The notes below the pieces were generated by a model. It was not told the origin of the DNA and ran no database searches. It saw only the letters and a program-made list of their open reading frames with translations. Shown here one piece after another: positions 37,443 through 48,719 of a DNA stretch of 64,000 bases. Both the position numbers and the translations under genes were made by a program. The stretch lies in NCBI GenBank assembly GCA_037074765.1, contig JBAMDO010000131.1, positions 62,001-126,000 on the forward strand, in the 5' to 3' direction. How positions within the stretch are numbered: the first letter of the stretch is position 1; each line of letters begins with the position of its first letter. This DNA comes from Mansonella perstans. Its lineage: Eukaryota; Nematoda; Chromadorea; Rhabditida; Onchocercidae.

Positions 37443-39286
37443 ATGGCAACCAGTACGTTGTTGTTAAGTGATTTCGAACATCAGTACTCAGTGCAGACTG
37501 CTGAAATTACAGCACTTATTGGACGTGTGAAAGATTTGGATAAAAATGGGCGAGTTGAAGGAATTCGTCAAATTCAACGTTTATTGATTGATGTTGAAAA
37601 TCTTCTAGAGCAAATGGAATTAACAGTTAGGGAATTAAGTCCATCAAGGTGCGATCATTTTCTGAAAATAGGTGTGACTTTGTTCTCTTTGTAAACTATG
37701 AGCATGTGCATTGTTAAAGTATTTTAGTTTTTAATGAAAAAATGAACGAAGCGATAAAATTCTGTAATTTCAGGATATTCTTATAAATCACTATTAAATT
37801 AAGCTTATCGATTTCTTAGCATACTGCTTCTGGAAAGTCACCGAGCATATTTTCGATTTGCAGTGCTGAACGGTCGAAATATGAATTGAGAGTTCGCAGT
37901 TATCAAAATGACAAAAAGCAGTTAGATGCAGAATTGGACAAAGCAGTTCAACGTTTGAAAGATAATGTTGATCGAGATGAGCTGTTGACGTACGATAATC
38001 AGATATCAATAAATCAGGTTGATTTTGTATATCGTAAATTTTTCCTTATTTTTCACTTTATCGTTACCATCACTCATTCACGTCCTCTGTTGATAAAATT
38101 TTTGACTTTTTTAATGTTTTTTTTTATCTTTATTATTTCTGTAAAAGTTCAATTAGAGTGCAATTTTCAAGCCGAGTGACACTTTAATTTTGTAGGCTGA
38201 TGCAGTTATAAAATCTAAATCGGCATATGTACTATTTTTCAAAAGTTTTCTTTTAGGAAATTCCTTTAGGATCATGATTTTACTGAAAGAATGATGGAGT
38301 TATAAGAATACGATTTCTGCAGGCAAAAAATATGAGACTACACTTTTTGGATTTCAAATCGTAATTTAACAAATAGCAGTCAGTATTTCTGTTGTTCTGT
38401 TTAGTTTCAATTAACACATTCTGACTTCATGTTAAATTATAATATTTTGTGCTTTTTATAGCAAGACCAGCTGATTGAAAATACTGAAAGATTGGAGAGA
38501 ACATCGAGAAGACTTCAAGACACTTATAGAATGGTGATTGAAACGGACCAGGTTCTTTCGTGTTTTAGTTTCTTAGTAATTTTTGGATGGACACTACATT
38601 TTTTCTGTTTTTTCCCGAAATTTGTCATTTGTAATAAACAGATACTACTGTTATGATTCTAGTCGTTATTTGAGATTGAAAACTACATTTTGTTTCACAA
38701 AAAATTGAAAAACGGAAGCAAGTAGGGAAAGTTTAAAATAATCTTATTTTGCATATTTATTACTTTCACAATGTAGGACACAGTGCAAACAACTCTGTTT
38801 CTAAACGTAGTTGGGTTTTATAAAAATTTAAAAAAAAGAATTTATGATAAACGAATAAGCAGAAATATTACAACAGCAAAATTTTATGCTTAAATTGTCT
38901 GTGGTCGTGGTTACTGTGATACTGAAAAACAAGTAACAGCAGAATGTGGCTATAAACATAATTCGTAGCGAAATTTGTTTTTAGATTGGAACAGAAGTGT
39001 TAAACGATCTAAATTCCCAACGTGAAACAATAATGCGGGCGCGTGAACGTATGCGACAGGCAGACAGAGATTTAAATAGAAGCCATAAAATGTTATCAGT
39101 GATGATACGCAGGTATTCAACGTTGGATTTCTTTTTTTCCTTTATTTGAAATGATGTATGATCTAACTAAAATTGATTTTAAAATTTGATTAGTTTTTCA
39201 GAATAATCCAGAATCGTTTGCTGCTACTTGTTATCGCTGTGCTACTTCTGTTTTCTTTATTATTCATCATTTATAAGACGTCGTGA
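37443..39286 (+). CDS. vti-1: Vti1-type Qb-SNARE (vesicle transport through t-SNARE interaction)
   Basis: Five exons with consistent phases: 37443-37648, 37864-38017, 38462-38551, 38985-39112, 39202-39286; 220 residues, normal for the family. The N-terminal part (FEHQYSVQTAEITALIGRV ... QRLLIDVENLLEQMELTVRE) matches the Vti1 three-helix Habc domain, followed by the KYELRVRSYQNDKKQLDAEL helix. The SNARE motif runs from about residue 123 to 190 (LIENTERLERTSRRLQDTY; IGTEVLNDLNSQRETIMRAR), with the zero-layer glutamine at about Q162. A C-terminal anchor (NRLLLLVIAVLLLFSLLFII) is followed by only YKTS. The protein acts in fusion among trans-Golgi, endosomes and lysosomes. The TCTTTCAG acceptor at 37405, 37 bases before the ATG, suggests trans-splicing and possible polycistronic linkage to mrps-7. 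Confidence 0.93.
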
Positions 39287-42200
39287 TGATACCGGGTAGA
39301 ATGCGCACCCAATTATTAACAGTTGTTCATCTTTTATTTGACCCAGTATTCCAAACAGTTTGATTTTGTTGATACGTTTTTCGTCAAGGTATTCATCTAG
39401 AGAAGTAGGGCTCTTCCAGTTATAGAGGTGAAGTTCTTCATTATCTTCTGGCGTTGTCTGTTATTTCTAATTTGAACTATAGTATGATTATTCATAAATT
39501 ATTCATTTTATTGTTCATAATTTTTCTGCAAGCAGCTAACACAATAGGATTTGCTCATCTAATAAAAAAGCTAGCATGTTTGCATTGATGGGATTTTAGA
39601 TTTTCAAATTTCATTCACAGTGATGTTCGTTCTGTTGATCTCTTTGTAACTTGTGTAGCTGTTTTTCAATCTTTCTTCGACTGTTTTGCCACTCATATAT
39701 AGAACAAAAATTTGTATGGACAGAAGAGCTTCAAATCTATAATTGTGAATTTCTAAACAAGATAAAAAGATAGTTCTGTAATTTACTCGTTTTTTTTTCG
39801 AAAGTGAATGTGCGACTTTATATAATGTTGCATTACAGGAGGGTTGCATACTCGGAAAGTATTTTTGCATTTATTTTTATTACTTTCAACTGTGATGTTT
39901 AAATGGTTTTTTTTTTCCAGATTCATGCACTGAAATTTGGACTATGTTCGATAAAAGTTATGATATAGTTCATTTAAGCTCCTCAAGTTGGAGATTGTAC
40001 TAGTGGTTGGGAGTAATTTACATGTAATGGAGTTTAATGGCAATGTTGGGACGATGTTTATAAAGGCTCAGGAATTTTTCAAAATCAATTTCTCAATTTC
40101 TCAGCTCCTCACGGAAACATTAAATCATTCATTTAGTGTTACATCCATGAAATTTGTTTTGTTGCAATTCCTCAAAAATCACAACTTAAATCTGATTAAA
40201 GAATGGATTCTGCATTGAAAATTTAGGTAAAATTATGTCACAGCAAAGTGCCTAGATGAAAAAATTGAGTTGAAATTCTTCCTTTTAAGCAATGCGCAAA
40301 TTGGATTTCATTTTTACACATTTCTTAATATTATTTTTCCTATGTTTTGAGATATCACTATTCTAATGTATCATCACGAATTCCGCAGGAATGTCAAAAA
40401 AATATTCGGAAAAAAAATTGAGAAATTCAACAAATGAATTTGTATGTTATCCTCTGTTCGCTGTGCTAATCCAATCAAAGTCACAATCTGAGATATGTCT
40501 TTGTTTTATCTACGATTAGATGGCTTCTCAACCTAAGGCTGGTCCAAATAGGTGTTGCTAAGGAATGAATGAAATTGTTGAATTGAGTGGTTTAAGATTA
40601 CACATGCTGGAATAAGGAATGGGCATCTTCACCGGCCCAAAAAAATGATAAAATGATAAAACCTGGAAAAAAATTGGAAAAGAACTAAAAAAGTGATCGG
40701 AAGACCTTGGGAAAAAAATTAAAGAGTAACTGCGAGGGAAATGACCAAAGAAGAAGGACCTGGAGAAAGCAAAAAAAAAAGTGGAAAAAATCGAAAAAAT
40801 TGTAAAATCACAAAAAAATAATAAAAAGGAAATTCTGGAAAAAATAAAAAATTGAAAAAGTCGGTGGAGGATGTGAGGACATGGTACAACATCATATCCC
40901 TGAACTTGACCGCCAAGCTTTTTTTCTTGATGTTTAAAAAAAATTTTGCTTTATTTTTCGTTATTTTTTATTGATGGAATAATGCAAAATATTGCTATCA
41001 GATATTAATCTGTAAAATAAGCAAACAAAGAATAATTCGTTTGATAAAGTTACCCTAATATTAAAGTTACCTGATATTAAAATATTAAGGTAAAGTTACC
41101 CTAATATTTTAACAAATAAATGAGATTTGTTAATTTCTTGCATCAATTGTGCAATTTTAGTCATTTAAATCCGCATTAATTATTATTTCAGTTAACAATC
41201 AATGAAATGAACGATCTTGTTTTTCTTTGTCGGTTAATTAAAAAGTAAATTTGCTTTGATTACACTGCAAACAAAAGTCCAGTTTAATATTTAAGTAAAA
41301 TCTTAAAATCAGCAATATGGCTAATTTGATAATTTAAAAAAGTGACAAATTTGGGTAGTATGAAATATTGCAGAAATTAATCGTTTCTGGAAACTTGACA
41401 CTAAAGACTTCGAATTCGTAAACAAATTATTACCGCAAATTCTTGTAATCAAAAAGTATTCGTGGATGCAAAAGTAATATTTAATTTTTAAGATTCAATT
41501 TTTTTAGATAAAGAACCTGAGCTGTTGTTGCGTCTCATTTGGCATTTCAATAATCCAACCAGCAGAGCTGTTGGGTAACAGGTAACAAAGCATTTTGTTG
41601 TAATGATGACTTGAAAGGGTTAATCAGTCAAAAATGGAATACTAGCACTGAACAGATTTGTTGATGCTTAATGATGACATAACCGGGTCGTCGTTGTTCT
41701 GCACTGATTACATAAAAAAAGAAAACTTAGAAGGGAAAAAAATAACCGTCAAAAAAAGAGAACACTGGCAACCACTAATGGAATAATGATTGCTAATTTA
41801 AAATCACAAAATAAATGAAAGTTCAGTAGTTGGAAAACTTCTTTGGAGCCTTTTAGTAGCTGGAAAACTTCCAAAGTTCTTTGGAGTTTTATTGAAGTTG
41901 ATATACCGGAAGAAGAAAGAATAATCCGATGCAGATAAAAAAAAGAAATAAAAAAAGATCTGTTTATTTTCAAATAAAATTTGAAAAAACAGTTGCAACC
42001 AATAATTCAAAATTGAACCAATCAAAAACCAAACATGATCAAAAATCAGTCATGATCAACCAATTTCCTAGTTAATTATCATTCGTCATAATTTATGAAA
42101 TTGATTGCTTTTTTTTGCATCATTTTTTGCATCATTCCTCTACAGAATTTAAAGTGTCTGAAATTTTTCGCTTGCTTTGTAAATTATATTGTACACGCCT

Positions 42201-42291
42201 GAGAGGTTGTATGCACATATCGAAATATGTGATATAAAGTTTTTTGGTAGTTATGTCTGGTAGTACTGGGAGAGGGCTAGTCATCATTTCT
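39287..42291. other. Intergenic stretch, no gene recognised
   Basis: Open frames at 39604-39870 (-) and 39988-40218 (+) have no recognisable similarity or splice support. A short direct repeat, AAAGTTACCCTAATATT, occurs at about 41046 and 41092. Confidence 0.5.
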
Positions 42292-42460
42292 TTATTAGGT
42301 CATTCCTGAGAAGATAGGTTAGAAGTTAATCGAAAAAAAAGAAAAAAAGGAAAGAGAAGTTAAATTTACTTAATTAATCTTGTGCATCAGAAAAGCGATG
42401 GAATTGTCGTAATGCAATTTTGAGACTTTCTAACTTATCTTCTCAGGAATGAGCTAATAA
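42292..42460. mobile_element. Hairpin element with near-perfect terminal inverted repeats (MITE-like)
   Basis: The left arm, 42292-42326 (TTATTAGGTCATTCCTGAGA continuing AGATAGGTTAGAAGT), is the inverted complement of 42425-42460 with three or so differences. The arms are about 35 bases and enclose about 98 bases that include an A/G-rich tract. The outer ends TTATTAG...CTAATAA are symmetrical. No transposase is encoded. The size and structure fit a non-autonomous DNA transposon. Confidence 0.75.
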
Positions 42461-42957
42461 ACTTTTTTAAAAATATCTGTAACATATTATTTAAACTATG
42501 GCGACATAACGATCATATTATTCAGTTTTTTTCTTTTTTTCCCAGTAAACTAGGATATTAGATGAGGTTTTGACTTCAGTGCTATTTTCATTGCTAATAT
42601 ATCACTGTTAAATTAATCTTCACTGTGCTGTGCTATTTCGTTATTGACAGGAAAATACCTAAAAATTGTGGGAATCTTGAAAAAACTTTGAGATAATCCT
42701 CGTTCTAAGTTATTTTTAACTCCCCAAATACGGCATAAATACAGTACCCCGCAAAACGTTAGATAATAAATTGATTTTTTTTTTGATATTTGATAGTAAA
42801 CTGAAACGAAAAACTTCAAGCAAAACGAACTAGTATTACCTTCATCGATATGCACTTCATCTATTTCTTCTTCTTCATACAACTTGGCAATATTCAAAAT
42901 ATCGTGAGTTTATTTGATCAAAATTTTGACGGAATGCGAGATTAATAATTTCTATCA
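42461..42957. other. Intergenic, nothing supported
   Basis: A minus-strand frame at 42613-42897 contains an acidic stretch (KLYEEEEIDEVHIDEG) but has no family match or convincing splice context. Confidence 0.4.
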
Positions 42958-43456
42958 TTTGAGGAAGCACAACCGGAAAAAACAAAGTCTTCAAATTTAT
43001 TGAATGGGAAATTATGGAACTTATCAATTAACGAGATAGTTGAAAAACTCGAGAGGGGCGAGAGATGGAAGAAGTAAATGAAAAAAATCACAAGAGATAA
43101 ATGTAGGAGTAATGATGATGAACGAAATGAATTCAATAAGCCAAAAAAACAGTGCTGAACAAAAAGGTGGGAGGGACAATCAGTGTAAAGTAATACATAT
43201 AAACTAGATGTGAAACTCTACCGTTGTAATACATGGAACAAAAGTTTTTCTCAGTCAAACGATTTGAAACGCCATGAGAGAACTCACACCGACGAGAGGG
43301 CTTATCCTCGTCTTACATGAAGTTTTTCTCATTAAGCCAAGCCAATTTGAAACGAAATGAGAAAACTCAAACGGTGGGAGGCTGTTTAGTGCGACATGTA
43401 ACAGAAATTTTTCTGTTTCGTGGAGTCCGAGAGATCATAAGGCAACAATTCATAAG
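42958..43456 (+). pseudogene. Decayed C2H2 zinc-finger gene
   Basis: From 43216 one reads RCNTWNKSFSQSNDLKRHER then THTDERAYPRLT and a stop. That is a C2H2 finger and TGEKPY-type linker with the second Cys changed to Trp. A second finger follows with its Cys codons lost (Arg and stop) and a SFSH...SQFETK remnant, then a third (TCNRNFSVSWSPRDHKATIH) lacking its first Cys. Several stops interrupt the frame. The 250 bases upstream read as a charged, Lys/Glu/Asn-rich segment with stops and may be the N-terminal part of the same dead gene. C2H2 proteins are normally nuclear DNA-binding factors; this copy cannot encode one. Confidence 0.85.
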
Positions 43457-45338
43457 ACTACGAATATGAAATGTCAGAAAACAATAGAATAGAAAAAAAA
43501 TTTCCGGACAGAATAACATTTGCAATATAAACGATAAGTCATAAAAAAGAAAAGCCTCTCATCTACTGTTCTATATATGATAAAGCTGAATTCGCACAAA
43601 ATAAACATGAAATAACTGAAAGGTACATTTGAAACTGAAATACATTGTCATTTTTGATATGATTGACTTTTTATATTTTCAGTTAATCAACTTCTTTATT
43701 TAATTATTCCTCGCCTTATTGTTAAGAATCTGTTTCTACTATTATTGTTATCATATGCTTGTATGTTATTCACTTCATTTTTTATGCACATTAGTTTTTC
43801 GTTTGTTTTAAATTTAATATTTTTGACCCTTTACCAAAAGTTTATTGTTTAGAAATTTTTATTTTTTTCTGAATTTTGTTTTTTTTTTATGATTCTGTGT
43901 GACTTTTGTGTTATTGAGTATTGTATTTTTGTTTTTTCCTAACTGAACGGATGGATTCGTGGATTTCTTCATTGTTTCTCGTATTTTAGTGAATAAAAAA
44001 TCTCCTCTCATGTTAACTATATGCTTATATACCCATTTTGATTGTCGGCAAAGCTAAAATCCGTGTTGCTTGTCGGCGATTCAGATTGTTTGCACGCATG
44101 AAATGCAATAAAGATTGGGGAAAATGCTGAAACAAAGGTAGAGAAAAGCCAGCAGATGATTTATCTTCTGATCGACGTGATGGCAGACGCACATAAAGGA
44201 CCGAACGTTTGAGGCATGTTTGATGGCAAAAAATGAGTGTGAAAGATTTTTTTCATATATATATATATCCAGATCATAGAGAAGCTTTGATTTTTGGCTT
44301 ATCACAGCCTTCGTTTAGAAAGTAATACTTTTAAAAAAAACAAAAACAAATCCTATGGATAAAAGTTTATATTACTCAATAGGATTTATACGATAAAGAA
44401 TATAATGAAAAATCAACAAATTAAATGAATATCTTTTAATGAGATGGAAATTTGTTAACGAATGATAGAATTATTTGATAAGTTTGATATGATAATAATG
44501 TTTTTGTAACAATTAAATTAACTTTTTCATAATGAAATTTACTTTTCTGACATATTTTAAGCTAATTAATTATATTTTCACAATTTATTGCATTTGCAAT
44601 GATTTCTTTTTTAATTTATCAGTCATATGTGTTTAGACAAATTTAACATGTTGAAACCATTTGATGATTATAAGTGCAAAAAAAAGGATTGAACAAAAGA
44701 GAACGCTAGAGAGAGTTCCAGAATGATCTTTGGGCATCAGGCATAATAGATTTAATCGATATGTGGCAGAGATGTTTTTGCGCGAACATACTAGAAAATT
44801 CCGATTGAAAGACTATGTAAACTGAGGCTGTTATTTTTTAGCTTTAATATATCAGCAGGATCGGGCCTAATATTTTCCTTGTGCTGTTACTTTACTTGCT
44901 CAATACCACATAGAATGGACAGTCCATTCAGATGGACAGTCCACTTGAATGCTTTTCGTAGATGTTGTATATTTTTATTTTTCAAATTACTTCATAAGGA
45001 TAAACAAATTGATAATCATTCGAAATGAGGCCACTATATTTTCCATTGACTCGGATCGTAGGAAAAGGTAAATCTTAAGATGAGTATTCTGACATTTTGG
45101 TATTTTCAGCGGGTAATTTGCTTCGTTCCATTTCATTAGCTAAATTTATCAGGTAATCATACCAATAAATTCATTCTTTCGCACTAAGCGAGCAGGACTA
45201 GCACAATATTCTTTACATTATTAGTCATATTTGGAATAATTCATCATTATGCAATTGCGATTTTTTCGAAAGTTTTTCAAATTTTGATTATGATGTCTTT
45301 AAATATTTCTGAATTTAGAAGAATTTGGCAATTTTTTA
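43457..45338. other. Intergenic stretch, no gene recognised
   Basis: Includes a short TA microsatellite near 44.26 kb and a doubled ATGGACAGTCCA motif near 44.91-44.94 kb. The right end is the 5' flank of the small heat-shock gene; I did not find a convincing array of nGAAn heat-shock elements. Confidence 0.5.
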
Positions 45339-45936
45339 ATGAATTCAACAATGTCACTTTTCCACTACAATCCTCGCGATTATTTCTATACTTCACCTAT
45401 GGTGAATCTTCTTGACAATGCATTGGACGACAGATCATATCGACCGCTGCAAAGTGTTGCACCATATTGGCTAAATCAACCGGTGCTGAATGAGTGTAAT
45501 ATCGGAAATGCGGTTGGCGAGGTAATTGTAACTTTCCGCTTACCATTTGCTATATTTTTAATTAAATACGTACATAATTTGAACTTAGTCAAACGCATGG
45601 TAAATTTCAGATAGTGGATGAAAAAGATAAATTTGCAGTCAAAGTTGATGTCTCCCACTTTCATCCCAAAGAACTTTCAGTATCGGTTCGCGAACATGAA
45701 CTGATTATTGAGGGTCATCACCAAGACCGTACCGATCAGGCAGGACGTGGTAGTGTTGAACGTCACTTCGTTCGGAAATATATCATGCCAGAAGAAGTGC
45801 AACCTGATACCATCGAATCACATTGTCCGATAAAGGAGTGTTGACAATTTGCGTTGCCAAAAAAATTTTGAGATCACCTACAACACAAAACATTCCTATT
45901 CGAGCATCTCCGAAACAACCGGCAGCAGGTGAATAA
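45339..45936 (+). pseudogene. Small heat-shock protein (alpha-crystallin family) with a one-base frameshift
   Basis: Exon 1 is 45339-45521 (61 residues: MNSTMSLFHYNPRDYF ... NIGNAVGE). Exon 2 starts at 45611 after TTTCAG and reads IVDEKDKFAVKVDVSHFHPK, ELSVSVREHELIIEGHH and ERHFVRKYIMPEEVQPDTIE, which are beta strands 2 to 7 of the alpha-crystallin domain. At about 45823 the frame breaks: the annotated frame stops at 45842-45844 (SHCPIKEC), while the next frame continues as LSDKGVLTICVAKK (the family's conserved L-S-x-x-G-x-L motif) and IPIRA up to a stop at 45934-45936. One T appears to be missing in a short T run. It is either an assembly or sequencing error in a working chaperone gene, or a recent pseudogene. 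If intact it would be about 150 residues, typical for a cytosolic ATP-independent holdase. Confidence 0.88.
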
Positions 45937-46990
45937 ATCAGCGTCAAACAATACAGATCAGTCGAAGTGAAGATTTTTATTATGATGTAGAAAGATCTTG
46001 GATCTTGTCCACTTTTTTTATACTTGGATTTGTAAATAATGATAGTAAAGAATGATTTGCAAATAATTAATTTTATAATTTAATTTATATTTTTTTAAAA
46101 TTACTTTTTCTAACATTTTCTTGAATTGTTTTATTTTATTTCATTAGAAAAAAAAGCAGTTAGCCCTTTTTTTGAAATATTTCATAATAATTTGTTTTGT
46201 TATATATAAATGCATCAAATTGGAAATATTTCATTCTTAAAAAGTAAAGCGAATATTTGCCAATTAAATAATCCTAATTACTTTCTAAAGATGACTTAGA
46301 ATGGGATAATTTGAGGATAAATTCTTTTATTATAAACTTTCAAGATGGAAAATTCTAAAAGTAAAAGTCGAAAATTCAAAATGAATGATAGACTGGTCTG
46401 AACAAATGCAATCATTTCGTCAATAATTGAAATAGTATAGAAATTAGGCCAAAAATTAAACATGTCAGATGTGGTAATTTTGAACTTATTCAAGGCAACA
46501 ATCTGTTGATTAAATGACAATTAAATTGTTTGAAATAGTGAAAATGGAGTTAGCAAATTTATTTGCTAATTAACTTTGCGTTTATTCGGCGGAAAATATT
46601 TTGTGATAGCGGGAAAAACAAAAAAAAAAAAAAAATTATCAGGATTCGCAGTTCGAAATATACACATTCACATTTGTTTTTCATTCTCTTACTGTTGAGA
46701 AAAATTAATATATAAATTGTCATAATATAAAAAAATCATAATATAAATTGCACATTACGGACATAATATTTTAATTACATGTTACATACATAAAATTTTT
46801 TCTTAATTAAAATGCTACGTGCCCAATTAAATCAAAGGATTTAATGAAGCTAATTAAATTAACTTAAAAAAACATAAATTGGAATACCACATTTAATCAA
46901 AATAATTAAAATACTATATTAAAGTACTATAATAATTACTTAATTATATGCATTTTTTGATTTTTTAAAGGTCTTTTAGATGAAATGGTT
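45937..46990. other. Intergenic stretch, nothing recognised
   Basis: A+T-rich sequence without exon-like segments. The stop of the small heat-shock frame overlaps an AATAAA (45932-45937) that could serve as a poly(A) signal. Confidence 0.5.
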
Positions 46991-47410
46991 GGAGCATTGT
47001 AGGATCTCATATGCAGGAAATATTGTGAAAACAGGAACATTTATTTGAAATACTGTAAAAAGTTTCCAGTTGTTTACTACTATTGTAAACCGTACCCACT
47101 TGTCCTGCAATATAAAACACCTAAGATCTGTGGTTCTCAGTTCACTCACTTACTGATTAACTTGATTATTGACTCATCTTAGGAATTTCTCGTGCTCTCT
47201 CGTAATTACCTTATTGGTTCAGTCAACCCAATCAATTCACTAGTCCGTTTTTCCGTTATTATTGAGTTACAAGCGTTTTACAGTATTTCTGTATTTACAT
47301 TCAACCCATCTAAGAATAAACATTCGTATGTACCACCTAAGTTTGTTAGCTACACATTAGCCTATGCCCTCATTTATAATTCGAGACTTAGCTCACGGTA
47401 AGCTTTTTCA
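46990..47410 (+). mobile_element. Possible solo LTR
   Basis: A block less A+T-rich than its surroundings carries LTR-like signals in the right order: a TATA box (TATAAAA at 47111-47117), an initiator-like CTCAGTTCACTCACT about 25 bases downstream, and AATAAA at 47315-47320. The ends, target duplication and any internal retroelement sequence were not found, so this is only a suggestion. The 69-codon frame across it (47192-47401) has no recognisable similarity. Confidence 0.35.
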
Positions 47411-48719
47411 TAACGCCTACCTTGAATTGAAATCTTCACCTAAATTTGAATTTGTGCTGATTTTTTAAACTTCATAGGAAAATACACACATATAATATTT
47501 CCTTAGGCTACCGCATATTGCTCACTCACTAATAAGTAAGTGAGATCCGTCATTTTTTTGATAAAAAGAATTTACTTTCACAATTTCGCTCGTTTCATTT
47601 TCTTTAATTTGAAATGGAAATGTTTGTCATTCTTTTTCCCTTTCTTTTCTTGCTCGTTTGGAATTATGCAATTGATTTATTGATTAAACAATTGGAAAAC
47701 AAATTTCAAAAATAAATTAATTAGTAGAAAGCATTACAGTTAAAACTGTATACCAGTGCAAGCATTTGTACTGTACAAAAAAAAAAGCGCAGTACTTTTG
47801 AATCTTTGCATATATTTACATAAACTGAAATCAAAAAAAAGTCATCATATCAAATACATTCTTCAGAAAAAAAAAGCAAAAAACCGCGTTTAATTTTGTC
47901 CAATTCTTTAATTTATATATTTAATTGAGATATCAAAATTCCAAGCGTTTTTTTAAAAAAAAGATTATTAGTTGAAGCTGATGCAAAAGCTAATTTCAAA
48001 TATATTTTCGAACCGATTGGAAGATATACCGAACAAAAATGATAATAATAATAACAACCATATAATAGTGGTAATAGTAATAGTAATAATAATAATAATT
48101 CATGATAATAATATTTCATATACCATTCACATAACGGTAATAATAATAATAGTTCATATGCTATTCATATAATAGTAATGATAATAATAGTTCATATATG
48201 ATTATCTGATTTGGGATTTTCATCATTCCTTATTCGTAATAATAGTAACAGTAGTATAATAATAGTAATGTGAGTAACAATACAGGCGCTATTATCTAGG
48301 TATATATACAAAATTTATTTTAACATGTGGATAAAATGGAAATATAAGTGATAGTATTTTGAAGTGATTGATTTTGGAAAATATTTTCAAATAATATCAT
48401 CAACAACAATTATTGTAAATTTTATTATAATGATAAATGGTAAATATATGTTATGCCATTAAGTTATTTGCAATATGTTATTATTTATTAATCATTTCTA
48501 AAATGAATCATTTCTGGACATTTCTAGAAAACATGCTAACAAATAATCTTATCAATTCGCATGCTTCTATTTTTCGCAATTTATTTCGACTTGTTGTATG
48601 AAAATGAAAAGCATGAAAGAGTTGAGATGAACTGTGATACAATGATAGATAGAAGCTGTCGCATCAACACTGATCCTTTGATGATGAACATTATTATCCC
48701 GTAGCTTAAATGATCATTT
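47411..48719. other. Intergenic stretch with trinucleotide microsatellite
   Basis: No gene seen. It is dominated by the AAT/AGT-type repeat at 48040-48275, followed by A+T-rich sequence up to the stop codon of the minus-strand PP1 regulatory subunit. Confidence 0.55.
48040..48275. repeat. Imperfect (AAT)n/(AGT)n microsatellite with higher-order units
   Basis: Runs of AATAATAATAA and AATAGTAATAGTAAT are interspersed with a recurring spacer of the type TTCATATxxxATTCATATAA (around 48110, 48152 and 48190), giving a longer-period repeat made of microsatellite plus spacer. Confidence 0.9.

Noticed and set aside
39988..40218. 76-codon plus-strand frame after vti1
   Set aside because: No similarity, no splice signals, composition like the surrounding intergenic DNA.
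44895..44945. Palindrome-like ATGGACAGTCCAT motifs as a regulatory site
   Set aside because: Only two short copies with no gene nearby; not distinguishable from chance.
45180..45338. Heat-shock elements upstream of the small heat-shock gene
   Set aside because: TTCGAAAGTTTTTC and GAATTTAGAAGAATTT resemble the element, but the GAA/TTC spacing does not fit the nGAAnnTTCn pattern.
47192..47401. 69-codon plus-strand frame
   Set aside because: Lies in the LTR-like block and shows no similarity to any protein I know.
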